From: Cupriavidus taiwanensis LMG 19424
GTDB lineage: Bacteria; Pseudomonadota; Gammaproteobacteria; Burkholderiales; Burkholderiaceae
NCBI RefSeq assembly: GCF_000069785.1
Contig: NC_010530.1
Coordinates: 1,172,001 to 1,236,000 of the forward strand
Direction of reading: 5' to 3'
DNA: 64,000 nt
Shown here: piece after piece, positions 8,422 to 16,625 of the stretch
How the letters are laid out: each line of letters opens with the position of its first letter
How positions within the stretch are numbered: the first letter of the stretch is position 1
Position numbers and translations under genes: made by a program
The notes under the pieces: generated by a model
Told to the model about the DNA's origin: nothing
Seen by the model: the letters and a program-made list of their open reading frames with translations, nothing else
Databases searched by the model: none

Positions 8422-8553
8422 TTACTTGTGGCGTTCTGCCGAGCTTTCCAGCTTCTGGCCGCCACGCTGAATGTCCTGGCCCAGGCCCGCCATCGTGTTG
8501 CAACCCGCCAACAGAGTGGCAAACAAAACGCACCAGATCCAACCTTTCTTCAC
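8422..8553 (-). CDS. Entericidin-like small lipoprotein
   Basis: 43 residues from GTG 8553, which has AAAGGAG eight bases upstream; a longer frame upstream has no such signal. The sequence is a short basic start, a hydrophobic stretch and lipobox LLAGC (Cys17), then NTMAGLGQDIQRGGQKLESSAERHK, the hallmark of the entericidin A/B family (EcnAB). These are tiny envelope lipoproteins; in E. coli the pair was described as an antidote/toxin module linked to stationary-phase lysis. Only one gene is present here. It converges on eda and shares its terminator. Confidence 0.88.
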   Translation of the reverse strand: MKKGWIWCVLFATLLAGCNTMAGLGQDIQRGGQKLESSAERHK

Positions 8554-8697
8554 GCCGGGCTCCTTTCGATAGGGTTCAGAATCGAGAGATTCTTCGAGTT
8601 TGGGATTGCCGCAGATTTTACCGCTGCTGCGCTGGGCTTTGATAGCTGGTATGTCGCAATTTGTAAATCGTGCAACCACCCGGGCAGCGCGCGGTGG

Positions 8698-10014
8698 TCA
8701 GGCCGGCGGCGCCAGCAGGGCCCGGGCGCGCTGCTGGATCGCTGCATGGGTCTGCAGCAGCCATACCGCGGGGAACGGTTGCGCCAGCAGGTAGCCCTGC
8801 ACGCTGTGGCAGCCCCAGGACCGCACGGCGTCGAGCTGCTGGCGGGTTTCGATCCCCTTGGCGCAGACCGACGCGCCGGCGCGCCGCGCGGCCCGGCAGG
8901 CCTCGCGCAGGCTGTCGGCACGGCCGAGTGCCTCGCGCGCATGGCCCAGTCCCCTCGCGTCCAGCGTGACGGCGTCCGGTTCCAGCGCTGCCAGGGCCTC
9001 GCGGCAGGCCGGGCTGTCGTCGAAATCACCCAGCGCCAGTTGCAGGCCACGCCGGCGCAGCGCGGCAAAGCGGTCAATAAGGTCCGCGTCGGTCGGCACC
9101 GTGCCGGCCGGCAGTTCGATGCACAGGTGCGCCGGCGCGATGCCGCCCGCGTCGAGCGCCTGCGCCAGGGCTTCCACCATTTGCGGACGATGCAGTTGCG
9201 CGCTCGAGGCCAGCAGGGTGAACCGGAGCGGACCGATGGTCGCGGCGGCGCGCACCAGCGGCAGCACGCTTTCCAGCAGCCAGTTGCCGATGCGGCCGAC
9301 CAGCCCGAGCGTTTCAACGCCCGGCAGGAAGTCCTGCGGCGCCACGCGGCCGAGCACCGGATGCTGCCAGCGCAGCCGCACGGTATAGCCGCTGACGGCG
9401 GCGCCGGCAAGGTCCGCGCGCGGCTGCAGTTGCAGGCTCAGTTCGCCGCGTTCGAGCGCGTCGGGCAGCGCAGCCAGCAATGGGGCCGCGGGCGGCGATA
9501 CCGGCTTGTCGGCGCGGGCCAGGCCAGCGCCGCCCTGGCGGTTGACCCGCAGCATGGCATCGAACGCCTGTTGCAGGCTGCGCTCGGCGGGGATGTCGGC
9601 ATGGTCGTTGGCCACGCCGATGCTGCAGGACAGGTGCAGCTCGAAGCCGTCCAGTGCGAACGGCCGGGACAGGTCGTCGGCCACGCGGCTGGCCACCTGG
9701 CCGGGATCCTGCACACCCGCCGGCAGCCGGGTGATGACCACCAGGTCGGCAGCCGCCAGCCAGTCCATGAAGGCGCCCGGCGGCAGCAGGCAGGCGATGC
9801 GTGCCTGCACGATGCCGCGCAGCCTGGCGGAACGGTCAGGCCCGAGGGTTTCGCAGGCGCTGGCAAAGCGATCCAGGCGGATCGCCAGGATCGCCGCCCG
9901 GTGCCCGGCCTGGGCGCGGCGAGCGGTCAGCGCGCTCACCAGCGCGGACGGCTGTATCGCGCCATCGCGGCCGCCGGCAGTGCCCTTGACGATATCGTCG
10001 GCGTCAGGATCCAT
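8698..10014 (-). CDS. Degenerate EAL-domain protein (with weak GGDEF-like N-terminus)
   Basis: 438 residues from ATG 10014; in-frame ATGs at 10041, 10101 and 10161 are also possible. The N-terminal half resembles a GGDEF fold without a GG[DE]EF motif. The C-terminal half (about 190-430) follows the EAL fold but the catalytic signature is lost: the E-A-L segment reads VRLRW, the metal-binding ExTE-like site reads ELPAGT, and DDFG reads DFDD. It therefore should not hydrolyse c-di-GMP, although it might bind a ligand or partner. A perfect Anr/FNR box lies upstream (10224-10237). Fold assignment is by recognisable spacing (LRWQHPVLG, GIET, VQGYLLAQP). Confidence 0.8.
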   Translation of the reverse strand: MDPDADDIVKGTAGGRDGAIQPSALVSALTARRAQAGHRAAILAIRLDRFASACETLGPDRSARLRGIVQARIACLLPPGAFMDWLAAADLVVITRLPAGVQDPGQVASRVADDLSRPFALDGFELHLSCSIGVANDHADIPAERSLQQAFDAMLRVNRQGGAGLARADKPVSPPAAPLLAALPDALERGELSLQLQPRADLAGAAVSGYTVRLRWQHPVLGRVAPQDFLPGVETLGLVGRIGNWLLESVLPLVRAAATIGPLRFTLLASSAQLHRPQMVEALAQALDAGGIAPAHLCIELPAGTVPTDADLIDRFAALRRRGLQLALGDFDDSPACREALAALEPDAVTLDARGLGHAREALGRADSLREACRAARRAGASVCAKGIETRQQLDAVRSWGCHSVQGYLLAQPFPAVWLLQTHAAIQQRARALLAPPA

Positions 10015-10223
10015 GCATGATTTTGCGTGCCGCCGGACCATGGCTTGCGGCGTACGCGTCTCCCCGTATCTGAACTGGTTCTTCGGCAGGCTGCCGGGCA
10101 TTCGTTGCCAGGCGGCAGCCATGCGTGCCGCGGCCGCTTGCGGGCCGCGAAGCCCGATCATAAGCGAAGGGAACGGAGAGGATCATCGCAGATGGCGCCA
10201 AAGTGATTCGGTCGCAACTGCAT

Positions 10224-10237
10224 TTGATCTGGATCAA
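10224..10237 (-). promoter_or_regulatory. Anr/FNR box
   Basis: TTGAT-CTGG-ATCAA matches the consensus TTGATNNNNATCAA exactly. It lies upstream of the minus-strand degenerate EAL gene. A class II arrangement would put the transcription start near 10189, ahead of every candidate start codon of that gene. The only other neighbour (10282-11595) ends here, so it is not the target. Confidence 0.75.
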
Positions 10238-10281
10238 AGCGGCCCGTACGGGGGGTGGCCGGCAGTGCCGGCCCCCGATGC

Positions 10282-11595
10282 TTAGCCGGTGGTTTCTTCT
10301 TCGGGCCCGTCCTGGGGCGGCAGGCGCTCGGCCAGCACCTTGTCGATGCGCTTGCCGTCCATGTCGACGATCTCGAAGCGCCAGTCTCCCCATTGCACGG
10401 TGTCCGCAATCTGGGGCAGCCGCCCCAGCAGCAACAGCAACATGCCCGACAGGGTGTGGTAGCGCTCCTTTTCCTCCTCGGGCACCTGGCGCAGGCCGAT
10501 GCGGTCTTTCAGTTCCGGAATGGGGATAAGGCCATCGAGCAGCCACGAGCCGTCGTCGCGCTGTACCGCCCATTGCTCGCCGGCGGCCTCGGCCTTGAAT
10601 TCGCCTGTGATGGCTTCGATCAGGTCCTGCAGCGTGACCAGGCCCAGCACCTCGCCGTATTCGTCGATGACAAAGGCGATCTGCCCGCCCGACGCGCGGA
10701 AGTTTTCCAGCAGTTCCATGCCGGTCACGCTTTCCGGCACGAACACCGCGGGCTGCACCGCGGCCTGCAGGTCGGCTTCCTCGCCGCGCAAGCGGCGCGC
10801 CAGCAACTGGCGCGCGCTGACCACGCCGATGATGTCATGCATGCCACCGCGCACCACCGGGAAGCGCGAGTGGTCGGATTCTTCGATGCGGCGCAGGTTC
10901 TCCTCCATGCTGGCTTCCACATCGAGGTAGACCACGTCGCCGCGGGGCACCATCAGTGACGCCAGCTGGCGGTCATCGAGCCTGAACACGTTGCGCACCA
11001 TGGTGTGCTCATGCTGCTCGATCACGCCGGCTTCGGAGCCCTCGACCAGCAGCGCATGGATTTCTTCCTCGGTCACGCCGGGGCCGCGGTCGACCTGGGT
11101 GCCAAGCAGGCGCAGCACCAGCCGCGTCGAACTCGACAGAAGCTTGACGAAGGGGGTCGAGGCCACCGCCAGCCAGCCGATCGGGCGCGCCACCAGCCGT
11201 GCGATGGTCTCGGGCGCCATCTGGCCCAGTCGCTTCGGCACCAGTTCGCCCAGCACGATGGAAAAATAGGTCAGGCCCGCCACCACGATTGCGGTGGCCA
11301 CATAGCCGGCGGTGGTTTCGGAGACGCCGAAACCCTGCAGCCACGCGCCCAGCGGCTGCGCCAGCGTGGATTCGCCGACCACGCCGTTCAGCACGCCGAT
11401 CGAGGTAATGCCGATCTGCACGGTCGAGAGGAAGCGGGTGGGGTCCTCCCCCAGCTTCGCCGCGGCAATGGCGCCGCGGTCGCCGTTCTCGATCTGGCGT
11501 TGCAGGCGTGCCTTGCGGGCTGTCACGAGTGCAATTTCTGACATCGCAAACAGGCCGTTCAGCAGAATCAGCGCCAGTAATATGGCAATTTCCAT
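10282..11595 (-). CDS. DUF21/CNNM-CBS-CorC_HlyC membrane protein ('hemolysin family')
   Basis: A 437-residue inner-membrane protein with an N-terminal DUF21/CNNM transmembrane domain (about 1-190, four hydrophobic segments). A CBS pair follows (about 205-335; RDVVYLDVEAS, SRFPVVRGG, VIDEYGEVLGLVTLQDLIEAI), then a C-terminal CorC_HlyC domain (about 345-425). Relatives are implicated in Mg/Co ion efflux or in ion homeostasis; the 'hemolysin' label is historical. The ATG opens directly into the first helix. Single gene on this strand; its 3' end is 44 bp from the Anr box. Confidence 0.93.
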   Translation of the reverse strand: MEIAILLALILLNGLFAMSEIALVTARKARLQRQIENGDRGAIAAAKLGEDPTRFLSTVQIGITSIGVLNGVVGESTLAQPLGAWLQGFGVSETTAGYVATAIVVAGLTYFSIVLGELVPKRLGQMAPETIARLVARPIGWLAVASTPFVKLLSSSTRLVLRLLGTQVDRGPGVTEEEIHALLVEGSEAGVIEQHEHTMVRNVFRLDDRQLASLMVPRGDVVYLDVEASMEENLRRIEESDHSRFPVVRGGMHDIIGVVSARQLLARRLRGEEADLQAAVQPAVFVPESVTGMELLENFRASGGQIAFVIDEYGEVLGLVTLQDLIEAITGEFKAEAAGEQWAVQRDDGSWLLDGLIPIPELKDRIGLRQVPEEEKERYHTLSGMLLLLLGRLPQIADTVQWGDWRFEIVDMDGKRIDKVLAERLPPQDGPEEETTG

Positions 11596-11788
11596 CAGGG
11601 TGCGCGCCCTCTGCGCGCCGGGTGTCTGAAAAGATCAAGCATACCATTCGCCTGTTACACAACGTCGCCACTGTGATGCGCCGGCCGCAAAGCGGGGCGC
11701 TTCGGCAAGCCATCGGCGGATCCATGGATGGCTGCGATTACCTGCCAGGTATTCGCAGCACCGCCTCCGCCATGCTGTAATAGCCCGC

Positions 11789-12682
11789 ATGGAAACCCTG
11801 ACCCCTGCCTCCGAGGCCACGCTCGACTTCCCCGGACTGCTGCGCTACTGGCGCGGCAAGCGCGGCTACAGCCAGCTTGCGCTGTCGCTGGCTGCCGGGG
11901 TGTCGCAGCGCCACATCTCCTTTCTCGAGTCCGGGCGTGCCCGGCCCAGCCGCGAGATGGTGCTGGCGCTGGCCGAGCGCCTGGGCGTGCCGCTGCGCCA
12001 GCGCAACCGGCTGCTGCTCGCGAGCGGCTTCGCCCCCGCCTACAGCGAACATGCGCTGAACGCGCCGCCGCTGCAAATGGTGCAGCAGGCGATCGCGCTG
12101 ATCCTGGCCAAGCAGGAGCCGTACCCGGCCGTGGTGCTGGACCGCTTCTGGAACCTGGTCGACGCCAATGCCGCCTACCGTCGCATGTTCCACACGCTGC
12201 TGGGCGGCCGCCCGCCGGCATCGCTCGCGGACGATCCGCACCGGGTCAACCTGATGCTGACCGTGTTCGATCCGGACGGCCTGTGGCCGGTGATCGAGAA
12301 CGCGCGCCAGGTTGGCCGCTACCTGTTGCGGCGCGTATGGCAGGAATTGCAGGTGCAGGCGCACGACCAGACCGCACGCGGCTTGTTCGCACGCATTGCG
12401 GACTGGCAGCCGGACCTGGTCGGTCCCGGCGGCGTGCTGCTGCCGGAGGATGACGGCAGCGACGGGCCGCCGCCGCCGCTGTTGCCCGTGGTGCTCCATG
12501 CCGGTGCGTTTCGTGCATCGTTGTTCTCGACGCTGACCACGCTCGGCATTCCGCAGGATGTCACGCTGCAGGAGCTGCGCATCGAATGCTTCTTCCCGGC
12601 GGACGACGCGACCCGCCTCCTGTTTGAAACGCAGGGCGGGGCGCATGAGCGGCCGGTCAAAAGCGGTAGCGCAGATAGATGA
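11789..12682 (+). CDS. XRE-family regulator with MmyB-like ligand-binding domain
   Basis: 297 residues. The HTH_3/XRE domain occupies about 16-75 (YSQLALSLAAGVSQRHISFLESGRARPSREMVLALAERL). The rest is the MmyB-like PAS-type domain (about 110-280; PAVVLDRFWNLVDANAAYRRMF is characteristic). Such regulators bind their own promoters and often neighbouring oxidoreductase or esterase genes; no obvious target gene is adjacent. Its 3' end overlaps the convergent pagL-like gene by 26 bp. Confidence 0.9.
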   Translation: METLTPASEATLDFPGLLRYWRGKRGYSQLALSLAAGVSQRHISFLESGRARPSREMVLALAERLGVPLRQRNRLLLASGFAPAYSEHALNAPPLQMVQQAIALILAKQEPYPAVVLDRFWNLVDANAAYRRMFHTLLGGRPPASLADDPHRVNLMLTVFDPDGLWPVIENARQVGRYLLRRVWQELQVQAHDQTARGLFARIADWQPDLVGPGGVLLPEDDGSDGPPPPLLPVVLHAGAFRASLFSTLTTLGIPQDVTLQELRIECFFPADDATRLLFETQGGAHERPVKSGSADR

Positions 12683-13286
12683 CGTGGAAGGTGGTGCCAG
12701 GATTGGGTTCCTTGATGCCGCCGTTGGACAGATGCTGGATGCGGTAGCCCGCGGCAAAGTTGCGGTCCTTGCCGAGCATCACGCCAAGACCGGCGTATTC
12801 CGAGAACTGGAACGCAGTGGAGAGGACGTGGTCGTCGGAGGTCCGCGTGCCGCTCAGCAGCCGCGCGCCCACCGACAGCTCGAGGAACGGCACCCAGGTG
12901 TGCCGCCACCATCCGATCCGTACCACCGGCGAAGCGCCGAACTCCCACAGATCGTTTGGATTGTTGTTGCTGTCGCTGAGCCAGCGCGCAACGTTGACCT
13001 CCCACTGCAGGTCCACCTGCCAGCCCTGCGGGTTGCCCCATGCCAGGCCCGAATCCCAAAGCATGGCAATCTCCGCCTTTTGCACGTGGTGGCTGTCGTC
13101 GAAGCCGTAGCCCAGCTGGACCGCCGGCGCCGCGCGTGCGGCCGTGCTCAGGCATCCGGCCAGCGCGAGCAGCGCCGCAATGGCGGTGCGGCGCGGCCGC
13201 TGCCACCGCCGCGCCGAAAAGGTTGGAAGGAAGGGGATGCAACGCGCATGGCTGTCGTGTCTGGCTTCTTGGTCTGGTCGGCACAT
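12657..13286 (-). CDS. PagL-like lipid A 3-O-deacylase (outer membrane)
   Basis: An outer-membrane beta-barrel protein ending in the C-terminal aromatic signature YLRYRF. The PagL motif is present: His185 and Ser187 in QHLSNGGIKEPNPG, with Glu193 near the expected third catalytic position. PagL removes the 3-O-linked acyl chain of lipid A. The export signal is probably the segment RRTAIAALLALAGCLSTAARAA (roughly residues 30-50), so the first 30 residues look too long. ATGs at 13286, 13349 and 13373 are all possible and none has a good ribosome site; the start is the weak point of this call. Convergent with the XRE gene. Confidence 0.8.
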   Translation of the reverse strand: MCRPDQEARHDSHARCIPFLPTFSARRWQRPRRTAIAALLALAGCLSTAARAAPAVQLGYGFDDSHHVQKAEIAMLWDSGLAWGNPQGWQVDLQWEVNVARWLSDSNNNPNDLWEFGASPVVRIGWWRHTWVPFLELSVGARLLSGTRTSDDHVLSTAFQFSEYAGLGVMLGKDRNFAAGYRIQHLSNGGIKEPNPGTTFHVIYLRYRF

Positions 13287-13539
13287 GGGAAGCACGTTGA
13301 AAGGATGCGGTGTCGTTGTCAGGCAAGCCAAGGGGGAAAACCGCCGCATGCAGCGCCCCAGGTCTGCCTCCATACCCTATTTGTAGTACACCGGAAGGCA
13401 CGCTGCGCAAGCCTGATGTGACCGGCGCCACGGCGCGGACAAGTATGCGCGGCGCACGCCAGGGCCATCGTGACAAAGCACAATCGTGCTAACATGCGCG
13501 GGCCGGTGCCGGCCGCCACGGCCAGTCCGGTTACGTTAC

Positions 13540-13688
13540 GTCTTCAGGGCGGGGTGAAAGTCCCCACCGGCGGTATGCCGCGACGCGCAGCGCGCGTCCG
13601 GCGAGCCCGCGAGCGCTCGCATTCCCGTGCGAGGTCAGCAGACCTGGTGAGAGGCCAGGGCCGACGGTCATAGTCCGGATGAAAGAAG
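13540..13688 (+). ncRNA. FMN riboswitch (RFN element)
   Basis: The conserved FMN aptamer blocks are all visible in order: tcttcagggcggggtgaaag near 13541-13560, CCCCACCGGCGGTAT at about 13562, AGCCCGCGAGCG, GGTCAGCAGACCTGGTGAGA near 13633, and GGCCGACGGTCATAGTCCGGATGAAAGAAGA near 13660-13688. It lies upstream of ribB, the usual target. Binding of FMN would shut down riboflavin synthesis gene expression. Confidence 0.97.
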
Positions 13689-13739
13689 ATGAACGGAGCT
13701 CGCCCGCATGGCCTGGCGCTTGCCTGGCCGTGTGGTTTG

Positions 13740-13766
13740 CCGCGCCCTGCGCATCGCAGGGCGCGG
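13740..13766 (+). promoter_or_regulatory. Strong hairpin in the riboswitch-ribB leader
   Basis: CCGCGCCCTGCG (13740-13751), loop CAT, CGCAGGGCGCGG (13755-13766): a perfect 12-bp GC stem between the FMN aptamer and ribB. There is no T-run after it, so it is not a classic terminator. It could be part of the expression platform or a Rho-dependent pause element. Role inferred. Confidence 0.5.
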
Positions 13767-13862
13767 TGGTCCGTGCGCGCGCCGACAGCGCGGCGCGCGG
13801 GTCGCGCAGTTTCGTTGACCCTTCCCCTGGAACGCCCATTGATGTTGAACCAGGAGCGTTTC

Positions 13863-14570
13863 ATGTCCAGCTTTTCCACCGAAGCCATTGTTCCCGCGGT
13901 GTCCGCGGAAATCCCTCCCCCTGCCACGGTCGCCGCAATTGCCGGCGCCGACGCGCGCGCGCTGGAATTGCGTATCGAACAGGCCCTCGAGGCCATGCGC
14001 GAAGGCCGGCCCGTGGTGCTGCTCGATGACGACGACCGCGAGAACGAGGCCGACCTGATCCTTGCCGCCGAGCGCCTGACCCATGCCAACATGGCCATGA
14101 TGATTCGCGAATGCAGCGGCATCGTGTGCCTGTGCCTGCCGACGGACAAGGTGCGCCGCCTGGGCCTGCGGCCGATGGTCGAGCACAACCGTAGCCAGTA
14201 CGGCACTGCCTTTACCGTTTCGATCGAAGCCCGCGAGGGGGTGAGCACGGGCGTCAGCGCGGCCGACCGGATCACCACCATCCGCGCGGCGATTGCCGAG
14301 GATGCGGGCGCCGATGCCGTGGTCAGTCCCGGCCATGTGTTCCCGCTGGTGGCGCGCGACGGCGGCGTGCTGGAGCGCCGCGGCCATACCGAAGGCTCAG
14401 TCGACCTGGCGCGCATGGCAGGGCTGTCGCCCGCTGCCGTGCTGTGCGAGCTGATGAACCCGGATGGCACCATGGCCCGGCGCGCCGAAGCCCTCGCCTT
14501 TGCCGACATGTACCGGTTGCCGGTGCTGACCATCGAGGACCTGGTCGCCTGGCGACGCCTGCACGGCTGA
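13863..14570 (+). CDS. ribB: 3,4-dihydroxy-2-butanone-4-phosphate synthase
   Basis: 235 residues from ATG 13863, chosen because AGGAG ends six bases upstream; ATG 13842 would add seven residues. It converts ribulose-5-phosphate to dihydroxybutanone phosphate plus formate, the four-carbon precursor of riboflavin. Motifs: [10 protein letters not shown] (metal-binding Glu near 60), [27 protein letters not shown] (His158) and [11 protein letters not shown] (His175). There is no fused GTP cyclohydrolase II domain, so this is a stand-alone RibB. It is controlled by the FMN riboswitch 175 bp upstream. Confidence 0.96.
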   Translation: MSSFSTEAIVPAVSAEIPPPATVAAIAGADARALELRIEQALEAMREGRPVVLLDDDDRENEADLILAAERLTHANMAMMIRECSGIVCLCLPTDKVRRLGLRPMVEHNRSQYGTAFTVSIEAREGVSTGVSAADRITTIRAAIAEDAGADAVVSPGHVFPLVARDGGVLERRGHTEGSVDLARMAGLSPAAVLCELMNPDGTMARRAEALAFADMYRLPVLTIEDLVAWRRLHG

Positions 14571-14673
14571 AGGCCGCGGGGATGCACGGATGCGGGCCCG
14601 CCGGCGCGCCGCAATCCGCGCATCCTGTGCGACAATGCGGATCGCTTTTTCCCGTCTACATGAGGGTAATTCC

Positions 14674-15258
14674 ATGATGTTCCGCATTGTTAAACACGCA
14701 GCAGCGCTCGCTGGCTGCGTGTTAGGCCTGGCCATGCCGCAGGCGCACGCCGATGACGGCGCCGCACCGGCCGCTGACGCGCCGGCCTCTGCATCCCGTC
14801 CGGCCGCTGCCGCTGGCCTCTACGAATGCCAGATCGCCGGCACCGGCACCGTGTTCCGCTCGACGCCCAAGGAAGGCTGCCGCCTGGTCGCCGCGCCCGA
14901 TCCCGGCGCACCCGACCCGCAGCGCTGGCTGCCGCTGATGGGTGCCAATGGCGTGATTTCCTATTTCGATCAATCGGCGGTGCGCCGCCAGGGCACGCAG
15001 GTTGGCGTGGTGGTGATGCGCAATTCGCCGTCAGGCGTGATCCGCACCGCCAGCGGCGAACCGATCCGTTCTTCGCTCAAACGCATGGTGCTGAACTGCG
15101 CCACGTCGATGTTCGCCGTGGTCGAGCAAACGCTCTATAGCAAGCGCTTTGCGCGCGGCGATTCCCTCTATACCATCCGCGCGCCGCAATACGGCACCTT
15201 CCAGGTGGCCGGCCCCGGCACCATCGCCGGGGAACTGCTGCGCAAGCTATGCCGCTAG
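14674..15258 (+). CDS. Exported protein, surface-adhesin-E-like
   Basis: 194 residues from ATG 14674 (GAGGG upstream). A signal peptide is clear (MMFRIVKHAAALAGCVLGLAM, cleavage after AHA near residue 27), followed by an Ala/Pro-rich linker. The C-terminal region (about 115-190; YFDQSAVRRQ, KRMVLNCATSMFAVVEQ) resembles the small periplasmic adhesin-E / CNP1 group. Four cysteines in the mature part could form disulfides. The family match is by general look and is not certain; function unknown. Confidence 0.75.
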   Translation: MMFRIVKHAAALAGCVLGLAMPQAHADDGAAPAADAPASASRPAAAAGLYECQIAGTGTVFRSTPKEGCRLVAAPDPGAPDPQRWLPLMGANGVISYFDQSAVRRQGTQVGVVVMRNSPSGVIRTASGEPIRSSLKRMVLNCATSMFAVVEQTLYSKRFARGDSLYTIRAPQYGTFQVAGPGTIAGELLRKLCR

Positions 15259-15293
15259 GCCAGGGCCGCGCGGCACCGCTGCGCCAGGCTGGC

Positions 15294-15725
15294 TTATTCG
15301 CCCACGTGGCGCGACTTCCATTGCCCGTTGGGCTGCTTGCAGAACCAGCCGCTCCAGTGCTCTTCGGCGCTGCCGCGCTTGAGCTCCGACTTCAGGCGCC
15401 GGCACGGCTGGCCCTTGTCTGTCTTGCTCTCGACCGGGGTGATGGTGCCGTCGATCTGCTGGCGCCGTCCGGCGGCCGGAAAGGTCCATGCCACGGACTG
15501 GCCATCGGCGGTGTCGTTCAGCGCAGACCGCACTGACTTGGCCAGCGACGCGCCTTCCTTGTCGTTGAGCGTGCCGATGATGGTGCCGCTCAGGTAGTTG
15601 TCGAAGTAAGCGTGCGCCGGTGCGGCGGCAGCGAACAGCAGCGCAGCCCCCAGCGCGCCCGCCAGGGCGGCACGCAGGGTGGGACGGGCGAGGCTGGCAG
15701 GGGAAGAGGTTTGCCGGGTCAGCAT
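15294..15725 (-). CDS. Exported RT0821/Lpp0805-type surface antigen
   Basis: 143 residues from ATG 15725, which has AAGGAG upstream; the frame stays open further upstream without a start signal. The signal peptide runs to about residue 36 (AAAAPAHA). The mature part has the COG4520-type pattern SVAWTFPAAG, QIDGTITPV, KGQPCRRLKSEL and WFCKQPNGQW. Two conserved cysteines may pair. Relatives are annotated as 17-kDa-antigen-like surface proteins of unknown function. Converges with the gene at 14674-15258. Confidence 0.75.
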   Translation of the reverse strand: MLTRQTSSPASLARPTLRAALAGALGAALLFAAAAPAHAYFDNYLSGTIIGTLNDKEGASLAKSVRSALNDTADGQSVAWTFPAAGRRQQIDGTITPVESKTDKGQPCRRLKSELKRGSAEEHWSGWFCKQPNGQWKSRHVGE

Positions 15726-15927
15726 GACGGCTCCTTGTGGCTTCACGGTGGCGTTGGAGTGGCATTGTAAGCGCAATGCGCGGCAGTGGACGACGGTTGC
15801 CGGCGCGGCACGCCAATCGTGGCCACCGGGCCGCGGTTGACACGTGCAGGGCCCTGACCTAGCGTTGATTTCTGCCCCCTTCGTGCCGCCGGCACGAGAG
15901 CGGTCCATTCCTGCGAGAGGAGATCCC

Positions 15928-16296
15928 ATGACGCTGCGCTATCTCACAATCGGCCTGGCCGCGGCCTGCGCCTTTGGCACGCTGCACGCTCAGACCGGCA
16001 AGGCCGACAAATTCAATCCGTACACCGACGGTGCCAAGCAGGGCGATTTCAATCCCTACACCGAAGGGGCGAAGCAGGACAAGTTCAGCCCGTACAGCGA
16101 CGGCGCAAAAAGCGATAACGTGACCTCGCTGAACCCGGGCGCGAGGCCCGACCAGATGGAGCCGATCCAGGGCGGAGCACAGAAGTCCTTCGACTCGTTC
16201 AGCCAGGGCGGCATGAACACCGGCAAGTTCGATCCCTATTCCGAAGGTGCCAAGAGCGGCAAGTTCGATCCCTACAGCGAGGGCGCTAAAAAGTAA
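15928..16296 (+). CDS. Exported protein of eight in-register 12-residue repeats
   Basis: 122 residues; ATG 15928 has AGGAG five bases upstream. After a signal peptide (cleavage after LHA near residue 21) the whole mature chain is a 12-residue repeat: F-[NSD]-P-Y-[TS]-[DE]-G-A-K-x-x-[KD]. Clear units begin at Phe29, Phe41, Phe53, Phe101 and Phe113. Three degenerate units (65, 77, 89) keep the register, so glycine falls at 35, 47, 59, 71, 83, 95, 107 and 119. I do not recognise the family. A second gene with the same core motif in 13-residue units is at 57009-57350. The acidic D-P-Y-x-[DE]-G core could bind cations, but that is a guess. Confidence 0.85.
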   Translation: MTLRYLTIGLAAACAFGTLHAQTGKADKFNPYTDGAKQGDFNPYTEGAKQDKFSPYSDGAKSDNVTSLNPGARPDQMEPIQGGAQKSFDSFSQGGMNTGKFDPYSEGAKSGKFDPYSEGAKK

Positions 16297-16625
16297 CAGT
16301 GTATTAAACCGGGCGGACGCGTTCCGGCCCCGCGCGACGAGCGAGCGCTGCTGCCTGCGGGCACCGTGGTCGCCGGCGCTTGGGGGCGGTGTGACCTCAT
16401 CGCCCGGAAAGCCAAGCGTGGTGCGGCTTTCGAGGTACCTCGCCAACATTTTGTTTCAAACCTTGCGTGATCGAAACGTGACTTTTGCGTCTCGAATTGC
16501 TATGGTTTATTGCGCATCGCAACAAACCGGACACGGTGCCACGCGGGCATATAGCCCCGCGTCGGGGCCTCGCCACTCGGCGCCGCGCTCATCTCTTGCC
16601 GTGTCCTTCATCGTTCAGGCCGCTG
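16297..16625. other. Gap upstream of opgG
   Basis: 329 bases without a convincing gene. It must carry the opgGH promoter. An AT-richer stretch at about 16445-16530 is the likely place, but no clear -35/-10 pair was found. The reading frame of opgG stays open to 16485 without a start signal. Confidence 0.5.

Noticed and set aside
13842..13862. ATG 13842 as ribB start
   Set aside because: AGGAG at 13852-13856 is correctly spaced for ATG 13863, and the extra residues add nothing to the domain.
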